Origin: CAVRUD01 sp963849635
GTDB taxonomy: Bacteria > Chloroflexota > Chloroflexia > Thermomicrobiales > UBA6265
Assembly (NCBI GenBank): GCA_963849635.1
Contig: CAWKIA010000010.1
Coordinates: 68,267 to 132,266 of the forward strand
Direction of reading: 5' to 3'
Length of the DNA: 64,000 bases
Shown piece after piece: positions 45,644 through 54,459 of the stretch; position 1 is the stretch's first letter; every line of letters starts with the position of its first letter. The notes beneath the pieces were generated by a model that searched no databases, was not told the origin of the DNA, and saw only the letters and a list, made by a program, of their open reading frames with translations. The position numbers and the translations under genes were made by a program.

Positions 45644-46765
45644 ATGTTGCCCTTCGACCCCCTCCTCAACACGCGGATTCTGGGCACGCGCGTCTCAGCC
45701 AACGTCAGCACCCTGGTCGTCTTTTGCCTGGTGTCTGGCGGGATCATTGCCGGACTAGGCAGCGGCACTGCGAAGATCACCGAGTGGTCCATCGGGACGC
45801 TGATCGTGCTGGCCAGCCTGTTCGCGGCCATTGCCCTGCATACCGGCGCCCGCCTTGTTGCCTATCGATCGATGGGCGTTCCAATCCGGCACGTTCATCT
45901 CCTCTCGTTCGGGTGCATCTTCCAAAAAGCCAGCCCAGAGCTCTCGCCGCGGCCGGGAAGCATTGCTGGCTTGGTTGGCCTGGGAACGCTCGTCGCCTTC
46001 CCCGGTGCGGCCGCCCTTTTGATCGCGATAGTCGAGCCCGGAACTGGCGATCGGGAGATCCCGATCGCCATCACATTGACGCTCGGGGCGATTGTCACGA
46101 TCCAGCTTTTGCCTGGGCTGGGATTGAGTGGAGGAGATCTCTTCCGGTCTCTGGTGTGGTACCTCACAGACAACATCATCGCCGGGGCGCGCCTCGCCGC
46201 CGCTTACGCCTTTCTGATCGGCATCGCGCTCATGGCTACGGGATTGGGCGTGATCGGCCTCGGCGGAGTGCGGCCATATCTTGGCATTTGGGCCATTGTC
46301 GCGGGCTGGCAACTCTCGGCAGCCGCGCGGCTGGACGTCCTCCGCACGCAGTGGTTCTCACTCGCCCAGACCAGAACGCTCGCGGAGATCCTCGTGCCCG
46401 CCGCCCGGATACCGGAGTCCTCAACGATTGACTCGGCGATTGATCTTCTTGTTGCCGCCGGGGCCGATGCACCGGTGCTGGTCATGAGTAGCACCGGCGC
46501 ACTGATTGGAGTCTTGCGGCTTGACAACCTTCGCGCCGTCCGCCGCAGTGAATGGTCGCACCATACGGTCGCTTCGATCGCCACCCCGATGGACGACCTT
46601 CCCCATCTGCCGGCGGACGCATTCGTCATTCAAACTCTCGACGTGCTCGACAGGAGCAACAAACCGTTCGTGGTTGTGACCTCGCCGGACGACCCTGGCC
46701 GCCGCCTCGGCGCGATCACGCGCGCGGCTCTGACCGGGCGGCTACACGATCGCGTTTCTCAATAG
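45644..46765 (+). CDS. degenerate site-2-protease-like membrane protein with two CBS domains
   Basis: About 373 residues. Six hydrophobic helices cover residues 20-235. The position of the zinc motif HExxH reads ALHTGARLVAY, so Glu and the second His are gone, and the family NxxPxxxLDGG reads LLPGLGLSGGDLFRS with Asp replaced by Ser. The protease is therefore predicted inactive. Residues about 247-373 form a CBS pair (ESSTIDSAIDLLVAAGADAP; GALIGVLRLDNLRAV; LPADAFVIQTLDVLDRSNKP). ATG 45644 is chosen; TTG 45626 directly follows the DarA stop. CBS pairs bind adenine nucleotides, and the neighbour suggests a c-di-AMP or nucleotide link (inference). Confidence 0.72.
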   Translation: MLPFDPLLNTRILGTRVSANVSTLVVFCLVSGGIIAGLGSGTAKITEWSIGTLIVLASLFAAIALHTGARLVAYRSMGVPIRHVHLLSFGCIFQKASPELSPRPGSIAGLVGLGTLVAFPGAAALLIAIVEPGTGDREIPIAITLTLGAIVTIQLLPGLGLSGGDLFRSLVWYLTDNIIAGARLAAAYAFLIGIALMATGLGVIGLGGVRPYLGIWAIVAGWQLSAAARLDVLRTQWFSLAQTRTLAEILVPAARIPESSTIDSAIDLLVAAGADAPVLVMSSTGALIGVLRLDNLRAVRRSEWSHHTVASIATPMDDLPHLPADAFVIQTLDVLDRSNKPFVVVTSPDDPGRRLGAITRAALTGRLHDRVSQ

Positions 46766-47584
46766 GTTCAAAGACAGCACGGCGAGCGCCGGACCGGCAT
46801 CCATCCGGACCACAACATCAGCGCGGCTGTCCAGACCGGTGGGAGTGTGATTGACGATCGCCAGCTTCGCTCCTGCTCGCTGGGCAAGAAGCGGCAACTG
46901 TGCGGCCGGATTGACAACGAGGGAGCTACCAACCACTAGGAATAGATCACAATTCGTCGCCGCCTGGGCGGCGGCCCTGAGCGCATCCTGGGGTAACGAC
47001 TCCCCGAAGAGGACCGTCGCGGCGCGCAGGATTCCCCCGCAGACCTCACAGGTAGGCTCGTCCTCTCCGGCCATGAGGCGACCCTGGATGTAGGCAGCCG
47101 GCCAGACGCGCCCACAAGTCAGGCATTTGATCTGATGGGCCGAACCGTGGAGCTCGATGACCGACTCGGGCGGTGACCCCGCCTTCTGGTGGAGACCATC
47201 GATATTCTGCGTGATGATCTCGCCGAGGCGGCCGGCGTGCTGTAGCGCGGCGAGTGCCAGGTGACCCCGATTGGACACCTTCGAGGCCATTTCCGGGTAG
47301 CGTGTCCGCCGCCCTTCCCAATACTCACGCCGCGTTTGCGGGTTGGTCAAGAAGTCGCTGATCGTCGGGATCTTGCCAGTCGCCCAGACTCCGTTCGGAC
47401 CGCGATAATCGGGAATGCCGGATTCCGTGCTGATGCCGGCCCCTGTCAAAGCAACCATCCTGCTGGATGCCGTGCCAAGCTCGATGAGTTGGTGCAAGTT
47501 GGCCTCGACCGTAGGGATAACTTCGGCCGTGTTGTCTGTCAAAATATCCACCTTGTTTGCAGTTCGCTCACCTTGAAATGCCAT
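46742..47584 (-). CDS. Sir2-family NAD-dependent protein deacylase (sirtuin)
   Basis: About 280 residues. It removes acyl groups from lysine using NAD. Motifs: ALTGAGISTESGIPDYRGPNG, TQNIDGLHQKAG, catalytic His in ELHGSAHQIKC, four zinc cysteines as CLTCG and CEVCGG, and VVGSSLVVNPAAQLP. The fold order is complete. The ATG at 47584 has AGAGG too close for a strong site; a GTG eleven codons later is possible. Convergent with the site-2-protease-like gene, overlapping by 24 bases. Confidence 0.93.
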   Translation of the reverse strand: MAFQGERTANKVDILTDNTAEVIPTVEANLHQLIELGTASSRMVALTGAGISTESGIPDYRGPNGVWATGKIPTISDFLTNPQTRREYWEGRRTRYPEMASKVSNRGHLALAALQHAGRLGEIITQNIDGLHQKAGSPPESVIELHGSAHQIKCLTCGRVWPAAYIQGRLMAGEDEPTCEVCGGILRAATVLFGESLPQDALRAAAQAATNCDLFLVVGSSLVVNPAAQLPLLAQRAGAKLAIVNHTPTGLDSRADVVVRMDAGPALAVLSLNLLRNAIV

Positions 47585-47687
47585 ACCTCTTAGACTGTAC
47601 CGCGTACGCCACGAGGCTCCAAATGCCTTAATAGGCGTGCACCACAGTCGTGCCTGGCCGTCGGGCCGCCACGGGGCCGTTTGCCTG

Positions 47688-48176
47688 TTAGCAAGAAAAC
47701 TCCCCGCCAAAGACGAAGCCCTTGCAATATCGGTTCGCCGCCGGGTTGTCACAATGATTCGGATACGCCGTGCGGCACTGACCGGTGAATTCACCGTCGC
47801 AGGCGTTGCAGCAGGCGCCGATTCCAAGGAACCGCTCGGTGGCGACCATGCCGACGATGCGCTCGGGACGATCGGAGAAGTAGACCGGCTGGCCGGCGAG
47901 GTGGTCGGCGGTGAGCGTCAGGGTGCCGTCCGCACCCGCCTTGGGGGCGAGTGAGCCGGCGCCGAAGGTCTGGACGAACATGAACGGCACACCGCCCCGT
48001 TCGGCTGCACCCAGTGTCGCGTCGGGGGTGGCGTCCTGGGCGGACACGGCGCGCACGCCGGCCGCGGCCAAGCCCGCGGCGGCGATGCCAGCGCCGCCCT
48101 GCACGAGGGCGGCCCGGCGTGAAAGGCGGCGTTCGGCGAAGAGCCGGGCGATGCGATCGAATCGGATGGTCTCCAT
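47688..48176 (-). CDS. Tat-type exported protein with cysteine-rich C-terminus, function unknown
   Basis: A 162-residue protein. The N-terminus carries LFAERRLSRRAALVQGGAG with twin arginines followed by a hydrophobic run ending AVSAQDATPDA, a Tat-type signal typical for this group. The mature part has a hydrophobic propeller-like segment (TLTLTADHLAGQPVYFSD) and a C-terminal block with eight cysteines (IGACCNACDGEFTGQCRTA, NHCDN, RYCKG, EFSC). ATG 48176 is chosen, with GAGGG 7 bases upstream. No function can be named. It lies at the boundary to the accessory region. Confidence 0.6.
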   Translation of the reverse strand: METIRFDRIARLFAERRLSRRAALVQGGAGIAAAGLAAAGVRAVSAQDATPDATLGAAERGGVPFMFVQTFGAGSLAPKAGADGTLTLTADHLAGQPVYFSDRPERIVGMVATERFLGIGACCNACDGEFTGQCRTAYPNHCDNPAANRYCKGFVFGGEFSC

Positions 48177-48186
48177 GTCGGTGCCC

Positions 48187-48462
48187 TCAACGCTCATCGG
48201 GCGGTGCCGCCGGTCCTGTCCGTGCCGGTCGGGGAACGGCTTCCAGCATAGGGATCGGGCGGGGATCAGTCCAGCCGGCGCGGTACCCAACTGCACCGGC
48301 GACGTCCTCGCGCTCTTCACGCGCGTGGCCCTTCCCTGCGAGGTACCGCTGGAGCCGGTTGCCGGATCGTCGCACCAGCTCCTCAAAGACCTCAAGCCGC
48401 GCATCACCGTCGCCTTCGCGAATCTGCTCGACGAGTTTGGCCTCGTCCGCTTGACACCGTGG
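48187..48462 (-). pseudogene. remnant of an ECF sigma factor N-terminus
   Basis: The minus-strand frame here reads ADEAKLVEQIREGDGDARLE, VFEELVRRSGNRLQRYL and AGKGHAREEREDVAG, which follows sigma70 region 2 of ECF factors closely (helix DEALV..IR.GD, FEELVRR, EDxxDVA). After that it turns into unrelated sequence and a stop at 48187. No region 4 exists downstream, and no convincing start codon lies upstream. It directly precedes the Tat gene on the same strand. Confidence 0.4.
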
Positions 48463-48487
48463 CCCGATGGGGTAGGGTAGGCCACCG

Positions 48488-50872
48488 ATGACCTCGCGTC
48501 TCGACCCGCCGGAGGCGGTGCGCACGATGGACGCCGCGGCCCTGCCGATCCCCCTCGCGCCCTTCGTCGGCCGGCACGCCGAGCTCGCCGCCGTGCGCAA
48601 CGAACTGCGCCGCGACGGCGTCCGCCTGCTGACCCTGGTTGGTCCGGGCGGGGTGGGCAAGACGCGGCTCGCCCTGCGGGTCGCCGAGGAGGTGCGCGGC
48701 GACTTCGCCGACGGCGTCGTCTTCGTCCCCCTCGCCGCGATCCGCGACCCCGCCCTCGTCGCCTCGGCGATCGCGCAGGTCCTCGGCGTGCGGGAGGCGG
48801 GTGACCGCTCACCGGCCGACCGTGTGAAGCGACACCTTCGGGGGCGGCACCTGCTCCTGCTGCTCGACAATTTCGAGCAGGTGCTGCCGGCCGCGCCCCT
48901 GGTCGGCGACCTGCTCGCCGCCGCGCCCGGGCTTCGCGTGCTGGTGACGAGCCGGTCCGTACTGCACCTCTACGGTGAGGTCGGCGTCCCGGTGCCGCCG
49001 CTCGCGCTGCCGCCCCACGGCACCCTCCCGCTCCCCGAACAGGTCCTGCGCTTCGACGCGGTCCGCCTCTTCGTCGAACGGGCGCGGGACGCTCCGGCCG
49101 GCTTCCGCCTCACCGCGGCGAACGCGGCGGTGGTCGCCGCGATCTGCCGCCGCCTCGACGGGCTGCCGCTGGCGATCGAGCTGGCGGCGGCCCGGATCGC
49201 CCTGCTGCCGCCGGCGGCGCTGCTGGCGCGGTTGGAGCAGCGGCTGCCGCTCCTGGTGGGCGGCCCACGCGACCACCCGGATCGGTTGCGAACGCTACGG
49301 GGCACGATCGCCTGGAGCTACGACCTCCTATCACCCGAGGAGCAAACGCTCTTCCGCCGGCTCGCCGTGTTCGTCGGCGGCTTCACGCTGGAGGCGGCCG
49401 AGGCGGTCTGCGGCGACGGCGGGGCGGTGCTGGCGGGGGTGGGGTCGCTCGTCGACCAGAGTCTCGTCGATCTCGTCTGGCAGACCGAACGGCCCGACGG
49501 CGGAACCCTCGGCGGGGAACGCGCCGGGGATGCCCCCCGGTACCGGATGCTGGAGACGGTCCGCGAGTTCGGGCTGGAGCAGCTCGCGGCGAGCGGCGAG
49601 GCGGACACCATCCACCGCGCGCACGCGGCCTGGTGCCTGGACCTGGCGGAACGCCATTGGGAGCGCATCGTCGCGTTGACGTTCCTGGAGGACCTGGACC
49701 GGATCGCGGCCGACCTCGACAACCTGCGGGCGGCCCTTGCCTGGCTGGAGCAGGTCGGCGACGCGGCGGGGATGCTGCGGCTGGCGGGATCCCTGGGCGA
49801 GTTTTGGCTCTTTCGCAGTCATCGCCGGGAGGGATCCGCCTGGCTGGCGCGCGCCCTCGACGTGATCTCGCGCACGACCGTCCCCGCCACCGTGCGGGCG
49901 CGGGCACTGCGCGCGGTCGGCATGCTGGCGGTGAGCCGGGGCGACGACGAGCGGGCTCGCGCCGCGGCGAGCGAGAGCCTGGCACTCTGGCGCGACCTGG
50001 GCGATCGGCAGGGCACCGCTTTGGCGCTGCATCTGCTCGGCATGGCGGCCCTGAAACACGGGGACTATGCCCAGGCCGTGGCCCACAGCGCGGAAGCCCA
50101 GGCGCTCTTCGAGGAGGTGGGCAACCGCGTAGGGGCCGCCGGGGCGCGGAGTAGTGTCCTTGGCCGGGCGGTCTGGGGTCAAGGCGACCCGGCGGCGGCG
50201 GCGGCGATCCTCGAGGATGCGCTGGCGGTCTACCGCGACCTCGACGACCCGCTCGGCGCCGCGCTCACGCTCGACCGCCTTGGGTTCGTGGCCTGCGATC
50301 GGGGCGACCGCGCGGGGGCCGCCGCCCGGTTCGCCGCGAGTTTGCCGCTGTGGCGGCAGCTGGGCACCCAGGAGCCGCTGGCCGTGTGGCTCGCCGGGGT
50401 GGCCACCCTGGCGGCGACCTGCGGCGCCCCGGAGCGGGCGGCCAGACTCTTCGGCGCGGCGGAGGGGCTGCGCGGTCTGCTCGGCCACGCGTTCGGGCTG
50501 CCCGAACGGGCCGCCTTCGACCGCGCCGCCGGCGGGACGCGCGTCGCGCTCGGGGACGCCGGCTTCGCCGCCGCGTGGGCCGCCGGGCAGGCGCTGCCGC
50601 TGGCGCAGGCCCTCGACGAGGCGTCCGCGTTCCTGGCCTCCGTCGCGGCGCCGGCGCCACCGCCCGGACCGCCTGGCACCGCCGACCTGACGCGCCGCGA
50701 ACAGGACGTGCTGCGCCTGCTCGTCGCCGGCCGCTCCGACAAGGAGATCGCCGAGGCCCTCTTCATCGGCCCGCGCACCGTCCAATCCCACACCGAGCAC
50801 CTCTACGCCAAGCTCGGCGTCCGCAACCGGCACGAGGCGACCGCCGTCGCCGTCCGCCGCGGGCTCGTCTGA
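48488..50872 (+). CDS. LuxR-type regulator with NB-ARC ATPase and TPR repeats
   Basis: A 794-residue regulator (LAL/AfsR-like architecture). Residues 25-300: NTPase with the P-loop LTLVGPGGVGKTRLAL, Walker B region LLLLLDNFEQVL, and GLPLAIELAAARI. Residues 380-700: TPR-like helices (GDYAQAVAHSAEAQALFEEV). C-terminal LuxR HTH: LTRREQDVLRLLVAGRSDKE, IAEALFIGPRTVQSHTEHLY. It probably senses an unknown ligand and activates neighbouring genes, perhaps the O-methyltransferase operon (inference). It diverges from the Tat gene and sigma remnant. Confidence 0.88.
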   Translation: MTSRLDPPEAVRTMDAAALPIPLAPFVGRHAELAAVRNELRRDGVRLLTLVGPGGVGKTRLALRVAEEVRGDFADGVVFVPLAAIRDPALVASAIAQVLGVREAGDRSPADRVKRHLRGRHLLLLLDNFEQVLPAAPLVGDLLAAAPGLRVLVTSRSVLHLYGEVGVPVPPLALPPHGTLPLPEQVLRFDAVRLFVERARDAPAGFRLTAANAAVVAAICRRLDGLPLAIELAAARIALLPPAALLARLEQRLPLLVGGPRDHPDRLRTLRGTIAWSYDLLSPEEQTLFRRLAVFVGGFTLEAAEAVCGDGGAVLAGVGSLVDQSLVDLVWQTERPDGGTLGGERAGDAPRYRMLETVREFGLEQLAASGEADTIHRAHAAWCLDLAERHWERIVALTFLEDLDRIAADLDNLRAALAWLEQVGDAAGMLRLAGSLGEFWLFRSHRREGSAWLARALDVISRTTVPATVRARALRAVGMLAVSRGDDERARAAASESLALWRDLGDRQGTALALHLLGMAALKHGDYAQAVAHSAEAQALFEEVGNRVGAAGARSSVLGRAVWGQGDPAAAAAILEDALAVYRDLDDPLGAALTLDRLGFVACDRGDRAGAAARFAASLPLWRQLGTQEPLAVWLAGVATLAATCGAPERAARLFGAAEGLRGLLGHAFGLPERAAFDRAAGGTRVALGDAGFAAAWAAGQALPLAQALDEASAFLASVAAPAPPPGPPGTADLTRREQDVLRLLVAGRSDKEIAEALFIGPRTVQSHTEHLYAKLGVRNRHEATAVAVRRGLV

Positions 50873-51057
50873 ACCTCCCGGCGGCCCGGTCCGGCGACGC
50901 TCCGTCGTTGGCACCGACGACGGAGATCCTCACCACCCGGACCCACCGCAAAACTCCGTAGTCCCTCTCCGCAATTCTCACGATGCGCGCCGCCGGTCGA
51001 GGGCCCACCATCGACGGCGGGCCCACGCATCCGCGTCTCGCCAGAGGGAGTGCATCG

Positions 51058-52068
51058 ATGGGCAATCAACCGGTACCCGATGGAATCATGGACCTGAGCT
51101 TCGCCTTCTTCGGCTCGAAGGCGCTCCTAAGTGCCGTCGAGCTCGGCCTCTTCTCCGAATTGGCCCGCGGACCGCTCGACGCCGAGCCCCTGCGGCAACG
51201 GTTGGGACTCCACCCACGCGCGTCGCGGGACTTCTTCGACGCGCTCGTCGCCCTGGGAATGCTGGAGCGCGAGGACGGCTGCTACCGCAACACGCCGGAA
51301 ACGGACTGCTACCTGGACCGCGCCAAACCGTCCTACGTTGGCGGCTTTCTGGAAATGGCCAACGACCGCCTCTACCCCTTCTGGGGCGCGCTGACCGAAG
51401 GCTTGCGGACCGGCCAACCCCAGAACGAAGCCAAGGGCGGCGACGACTTCTTCGGCGTGCTCTACCAGGACCCCGCCCGCCTCCGCCAGTTCGCGACCTC
51501 GATGACCGGCATCAGCATGGGCACGGCGCGGGCACTCGCCCACACCTTCCCGTGGGCGAAGTACCGCACGTTCGTCGACGTCGGCACGGCACAGGGGAAC
51601 CTGCCGGTCCAAGTTGCCCTGGCCCACGATCATCTCAGCGGCGTCGGCTTCGACCTGCCGGCCCTCGCGCCGGTCTTCGCCGACTACGTCGCCGGGTTCG
51701 GGCTGAGCGATCGCCTCAGCTTCTCCGGGGGCGACTTCTTCGTCGACCCCTTGCCCAGGGCGGACGTGCTGGTGATGGGGCACATCCTCTGCGATTGGAA
51801 CTCCGACGAGAAGCGCCGGCTGCTGGCCAAGGCGTACGACGCCCTGCCCGCGGGCGGCGCGCTGATCGTCTACGACGGGTTGATCGACGACGACCGCCGG
51901 GAACGCGCGATCAGCCTGCTCGCGAGCCTCAATATGCTGATCGAGTTGCCAGGGGGCGCCCTCTACACCGGCGCGGACTGCCGGGCCTGGATGGCAGCGG
52001 CCGGGTTCAAGGAGATCACGGTCGAGCACCTCGCCGGTCTGGACTGGATGGTGGTCGGGGTCAAGTAG
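51058..52068 (+). CDS. SAM-dependent O-methyltransferase (class I, small-molecule type)
   Basis: A 336-residue enzyme similar to polyketide/antibiotic O-methyltransferases. The N-terminal dimerisation domain (KALLSAVELGLFSELARG) precedes the winged-helix-like part, and the SAM motif is FVDVGTAQGNLPVQVALAH with GxG-like VGTAQGN, then GVGFDLPALAP and LVMGHILCDWNSDEKRRLLA, whose His-Cys-Asp-Trp segment is the family catalytic region. AGAGGGAG lies about 9 bases before ATG 51058. The gene is a likely target of the LuxR regulator upstream. Confidence 0.9.
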   Translation: MGNQPVPDGIMDLSFAFFGSKALLSAVELGLFSELARGPLDAEPLRQRLGLHPRASRDFFDALVALGMLEREDGCYRNTPETDCYLDRAKPSYVGGFLEMANDRLYPFWGALTEGLRTGQPQNEAKGGDDFFGVLYQDPARLRQFATSMTGISMGTARALAHTFPWAKYRTFVDVGTAQGNLPVQVALAHDHLSGVGFDLPALAPVFADYVAGFGLSDRLSFSGGDFFVDPLPRADVLVMGHILCDWNSDEKRRLLAKAYDALPAGGALIVYDGLIDDDRRERAISLLASLNMLIELPGGALYTGADCRAWMAAAGFKEITVEHLAGLDWMVVGVK

Positions 52069-52233
52069 CCCGGTGCGCGACCCGGCCGGTCCGATCACCC
52101 AACGGGCGACCGCGTCGTACGCCGTTCCGCGTGCGGGGAGGAGCCACTTGACGGCTGCGGGCCGATCGGCACACTGTGGACGCGGCGGCCGGGCGTTCCG
52201 GCCGGTCCCTGCCCGAGGAACGGAGGCGACGCG

Positions 52234-52716
52234 ATGACCGCGCACGAGGCCCGTGCCATCTTGCAGACCAACCCGGTGGCCCAGCAGTTGCTCCGATCGA
52301 CGATCCCGGCCCGCCTGGCCTACACCTGGCACGACGGCACGCCCCGGGTGGTGCCGATGTGGTTCTACTGGACGGGCGAGGAGTTCCTCATGGGCGCCCC
52401 CCCGAACTCGCCCAAGATGCGGGTGCTGGCCGAGCGTCCGGCCGTGGCGGTCACTATCGACAGCGACGAGTGGCCCTACCAGGTCCTGACCGTCCGCGGC
52501 ACCGCCACCGTCGCGGAGGTGGCGGGGTTCTTCCCCGAGTACGCGGCGATGGCCCGGCGCTACCTGGGCGAGGCGGGGGGCGAGCAGTTTCTGGCGCTGG
52601 GCGCGCAGACGTTCGCGCGCTGGACGCGGATCGCCATCCGCCCAGAGGAGGTCCGACTGCTCGACTTCCGGACGGACCTGCCCAGCGCCTGGACGGCACC
52701 GAGCGACACCCCCTAG
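52234..52716 (+). CDS. pyridoxamine-5'-phosphate-oxidase-fold FMN/F420-binding protein
   Basis: A 160-residue split beta-barrel protein. Features are IPARLAYTWHDGTPRVVPMWF, MGAPPNSPKMRVLAERPAV, VAVTIDSDEWPYQVLTVRG and ATVAEVAGFFPEYAAMARRYL, typical for the PPOX-class F420/FMN-dependent reductase or biliverdin-reductase-like group. GGAGG lies 8 bases before the ATG. The cofactor is probably F420, given the LLM enzyme elsewhere, but cannot be decided. It follows the O-methyltransferase at 165 bases, possibly co-transcribed. Confidence 0.85.
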   Translation: MTAHEARAILQTNPVAQQLLRSTIPARLAYTWHDGTPRVVPMWFYWTGEEFLMGAPPNSPKMRVLAERPAVAVTIDSDEWPYQVLTVRGTATVAEVAGFFPEYAAMARRYLGEAGGEQFLALGAQTFARWTRIAIRPEEVRLLDFRTDLPSAWTAPSDTP

Positions 52717-52771
52717 CCAGCGTCGGTCGCGTCGCTCCGGACCCCGATTTGACCAGTATGTGCCCCGGATG

Positions 52772-53006
52772 TCATAACGAGGCCTGGGGGGATTCTGCGG
52801 AAGCGCCGCGCGTGAGGAGCGTGCGCGGCACCTGGCGGACGCCGTCGTTCCTGCCCGACCGGGCGAATTTGGCCACGACGTGATAGACGGCGCGGCGGGA
52901 GAGGCCGAAGTGGCGGCCGATCGCTTGGACGGTCAGCTGCTACGTCGGGTCGTTGTATGCGCCCAGATCGCACGGTTGCGTTGCTTGATGAGGCGTCGGT
53001 TCATAG
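52772..53006 (-). pseudogene. broken small helix-turn-helix protein
   Basis: Read on the minus strand from ATG 53006: MNRRLIKQRNRAIWA, then after a one-base shift YNDPT, an in-frame TAG, QLTVQAIGRHFGLSRRAVYH and VVAKFARSGRNDGVRQVP to a stop at 52772. The middle is a clear HTH of the recombinase/Mor type (QAIGRHFGLSRRAVYHVV). One frameshift and one nonsense codon make it non-functional. It is a sign of mobile DNA decay. Confidence 0.55.
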
Positions 53007-53074
53007 GGGGTCGGAGGATTGCGTCCGCCCGCTCTCCGACCTTGATGCCGTGTGGTCGAGGCCGGAGGCACGGC

Positions 53075-53209
53075 TCAGGCAGTCCGTGGGACGGAGTGCC
53101 ACGCGATGGCCGCGGGGTCCACCCGCTTGACGACCCGCAGGTTGTCCTGGGCGATCACCCGCCCGCATCGCGCGCAGACGTACCAGCCGGGGAACGAGGT
53201 CGAGTCCAT
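53075..53209 (-). CDS. very small possible protein with CxxC motif
   Basis: A 44-codon frame from ATG 53209: it has the segment SFPGWYVCARCGRVIAQDNL, with a CxxC that could be half a zinc ribbon, and ends HSVPRTA. AGGGA lies upstream. It lies just upstream of the broken HTH gene on the same strand and may have been its partner. Support is weak. Confidence 0.3.
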   Translation of the reverse strand: MDSTSFPGWYVCARCGRVIAQDNLRVVKRVDPAAIAWHSVPRTA

Positions 53210-53439
53210 TCGGTCCCTGGCGACAGATGCGAGAGTATGGGGAGATTCAGACGCCGCGCCGGCGCCGTGGGTATCACCGCGGACCCGATCGGCAGGGCCT
53301 CAGTCCAGGCCGTCGCAGGTGTCGATGACGCTCGCTCAGAGGCCACTGGGGCAACACCGCAGGCCTTCTCAACCGTCGCTGTCCGTCGCGCAGATCTCCC
53401 CCAGGGCATGGCAGGCGCCCTGGCACGCCTACTCGCCGC

Positions 53440-54306
53440 TCACCTCTCGTTCCGTATCCACGGCTGGTCTCCTTCGCGGCTACTGCCGGTTATGGGGTGG
53501 CGAGCAAAGAACTCGGCCACGCCCCGAGCCACGGGCTCTGGACGCTGCATGTGCAGCAGGTGGGCGACGCCCTCGATCGTGCAGTCCTCGACCTGCGGAA
53601 ACCAGGCGTGGAGCAGCTCGTGACCGTCCACGAACAGCCGCTCGGTCTCCGAGCCCAGGACCGAAAGCACCGGCTGGGAGATGGCCGTTGCCTGCTTGGG
53701 CCCGAACCGCCAGGCGCTGAGGGCTGGCAGATAGCTTTCAAAGCAGGTGTCGGCGTCCTTCATCGCCTGCGCCACGCCGCCGGGGACGTGCTGCTCGATT
53801 ACCGTCCGGCAGGTCTCCCAGTCGAGGCCGCACACGACGCTCAGGAACCCCGCCATCGCCCCCTCGCGGTCGCCCGAACCGTACGCCGCCAGAGCGGGTC
53901 CCGCCTTCTCGAGGAAGGCCCCGGCGCTCGGGACGCCAATCAGCATAGGCTCCAGAAGGGCCAGCGTGTGAACGATCTCGGGACGGTCGACGGCCAGTTG
54001 AAGGGCGATGACCCCGCCCGTAGAGTGACCGGCCACGTGGGCACGACGGATGCCCAGGTGGCCGAGCAGCGCAGCCGCGTCGGCAGCATGCTCGGCGACG
54101 CTGACCGGCCCAGGGCTATGCGTGCTGCCGGCCTGTCCCCGCTGGTGATACCCGATCAAGCCGTGGCGCTCGACGAGCGCCTTCTCCGAGAGGAATGGCA
54201 CGAAGCTGTCCGCGATGGGACCGGTGCCGATGAGTAGCACCGGCTCGCCTGATCCCTTGACCTCGTACTCTACCTCCACTCCATACCTAATCTTCGCCTT
54301 CTCCAT
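53440..54306 (-). CDS. alpha/beta-hydrolase fold protein
   Basis: A 288-residue alpha/beta hydrolase. Oxyanion region GSGEPVLLIGTGPIADSF, nucleophile elbow GHSTGG (HVAGHSTGGVIALQLAV), a cap with PGGVAQAMKDADTCFES, then acid region VLSVLGSETERLFVDG and the catalytic His in EGVAHLLHMQRPEPVA. ATG 54306 follows GGAGGGAAAAG with 8-base spacing; a longer form begins at 54369. The substrate is unknown; epoxide, ester or haloalkane hydrolysis are all possible. It diverges from the TPR regulator gene at 54460. Confidence 0.88.
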   Translation of the reverse strand: MEKAKIRYGVEVEYEVKGSGEPVLLIGTGPIADSFVPFLSEKALVERHGLIGYHQRGQAGSTHSPGPVSVAEHAADAAALLGHLGIRRAHVAGHSTGGVIALQLAVDRPEIVHTLALLEPMLIGVPSAGAFLEKAGPALAAYGSGDREGAMAGFLSVVCGLDWETCRTVIEQHVPGGVAQAMKDADTCFESYLPALSAWRFGPKQATAISQPVLSVLGSETERLFVDGHELLHAWFPQVEDCTIEGVAHLLHMQRPEPVARGVAEFFARHPITGSSREGDQPWIRNER

Positions 54307-54459
54307 GGCTTTTCCCTCCACGCAATGGTTGTGGTGGCGCTGCATGACCCTCGCCGAGCTCCGGGCCACCTAACTGTTAATGCGTGACGAAGGCCGTTAC
54401 CGGGGGAACTTCCGCCGTTACAATGGCCACCACCGGGTACGCCTCCGAGGGGGTGAGGG

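Noticed and set aside
49331..50914. 527-codon minus-strand frame opposite the LuxR regulator
   Set aside because: Shadow frame, Arg/Gly-rich and without domain; the sense strand has P-loop and LuxR HTH.
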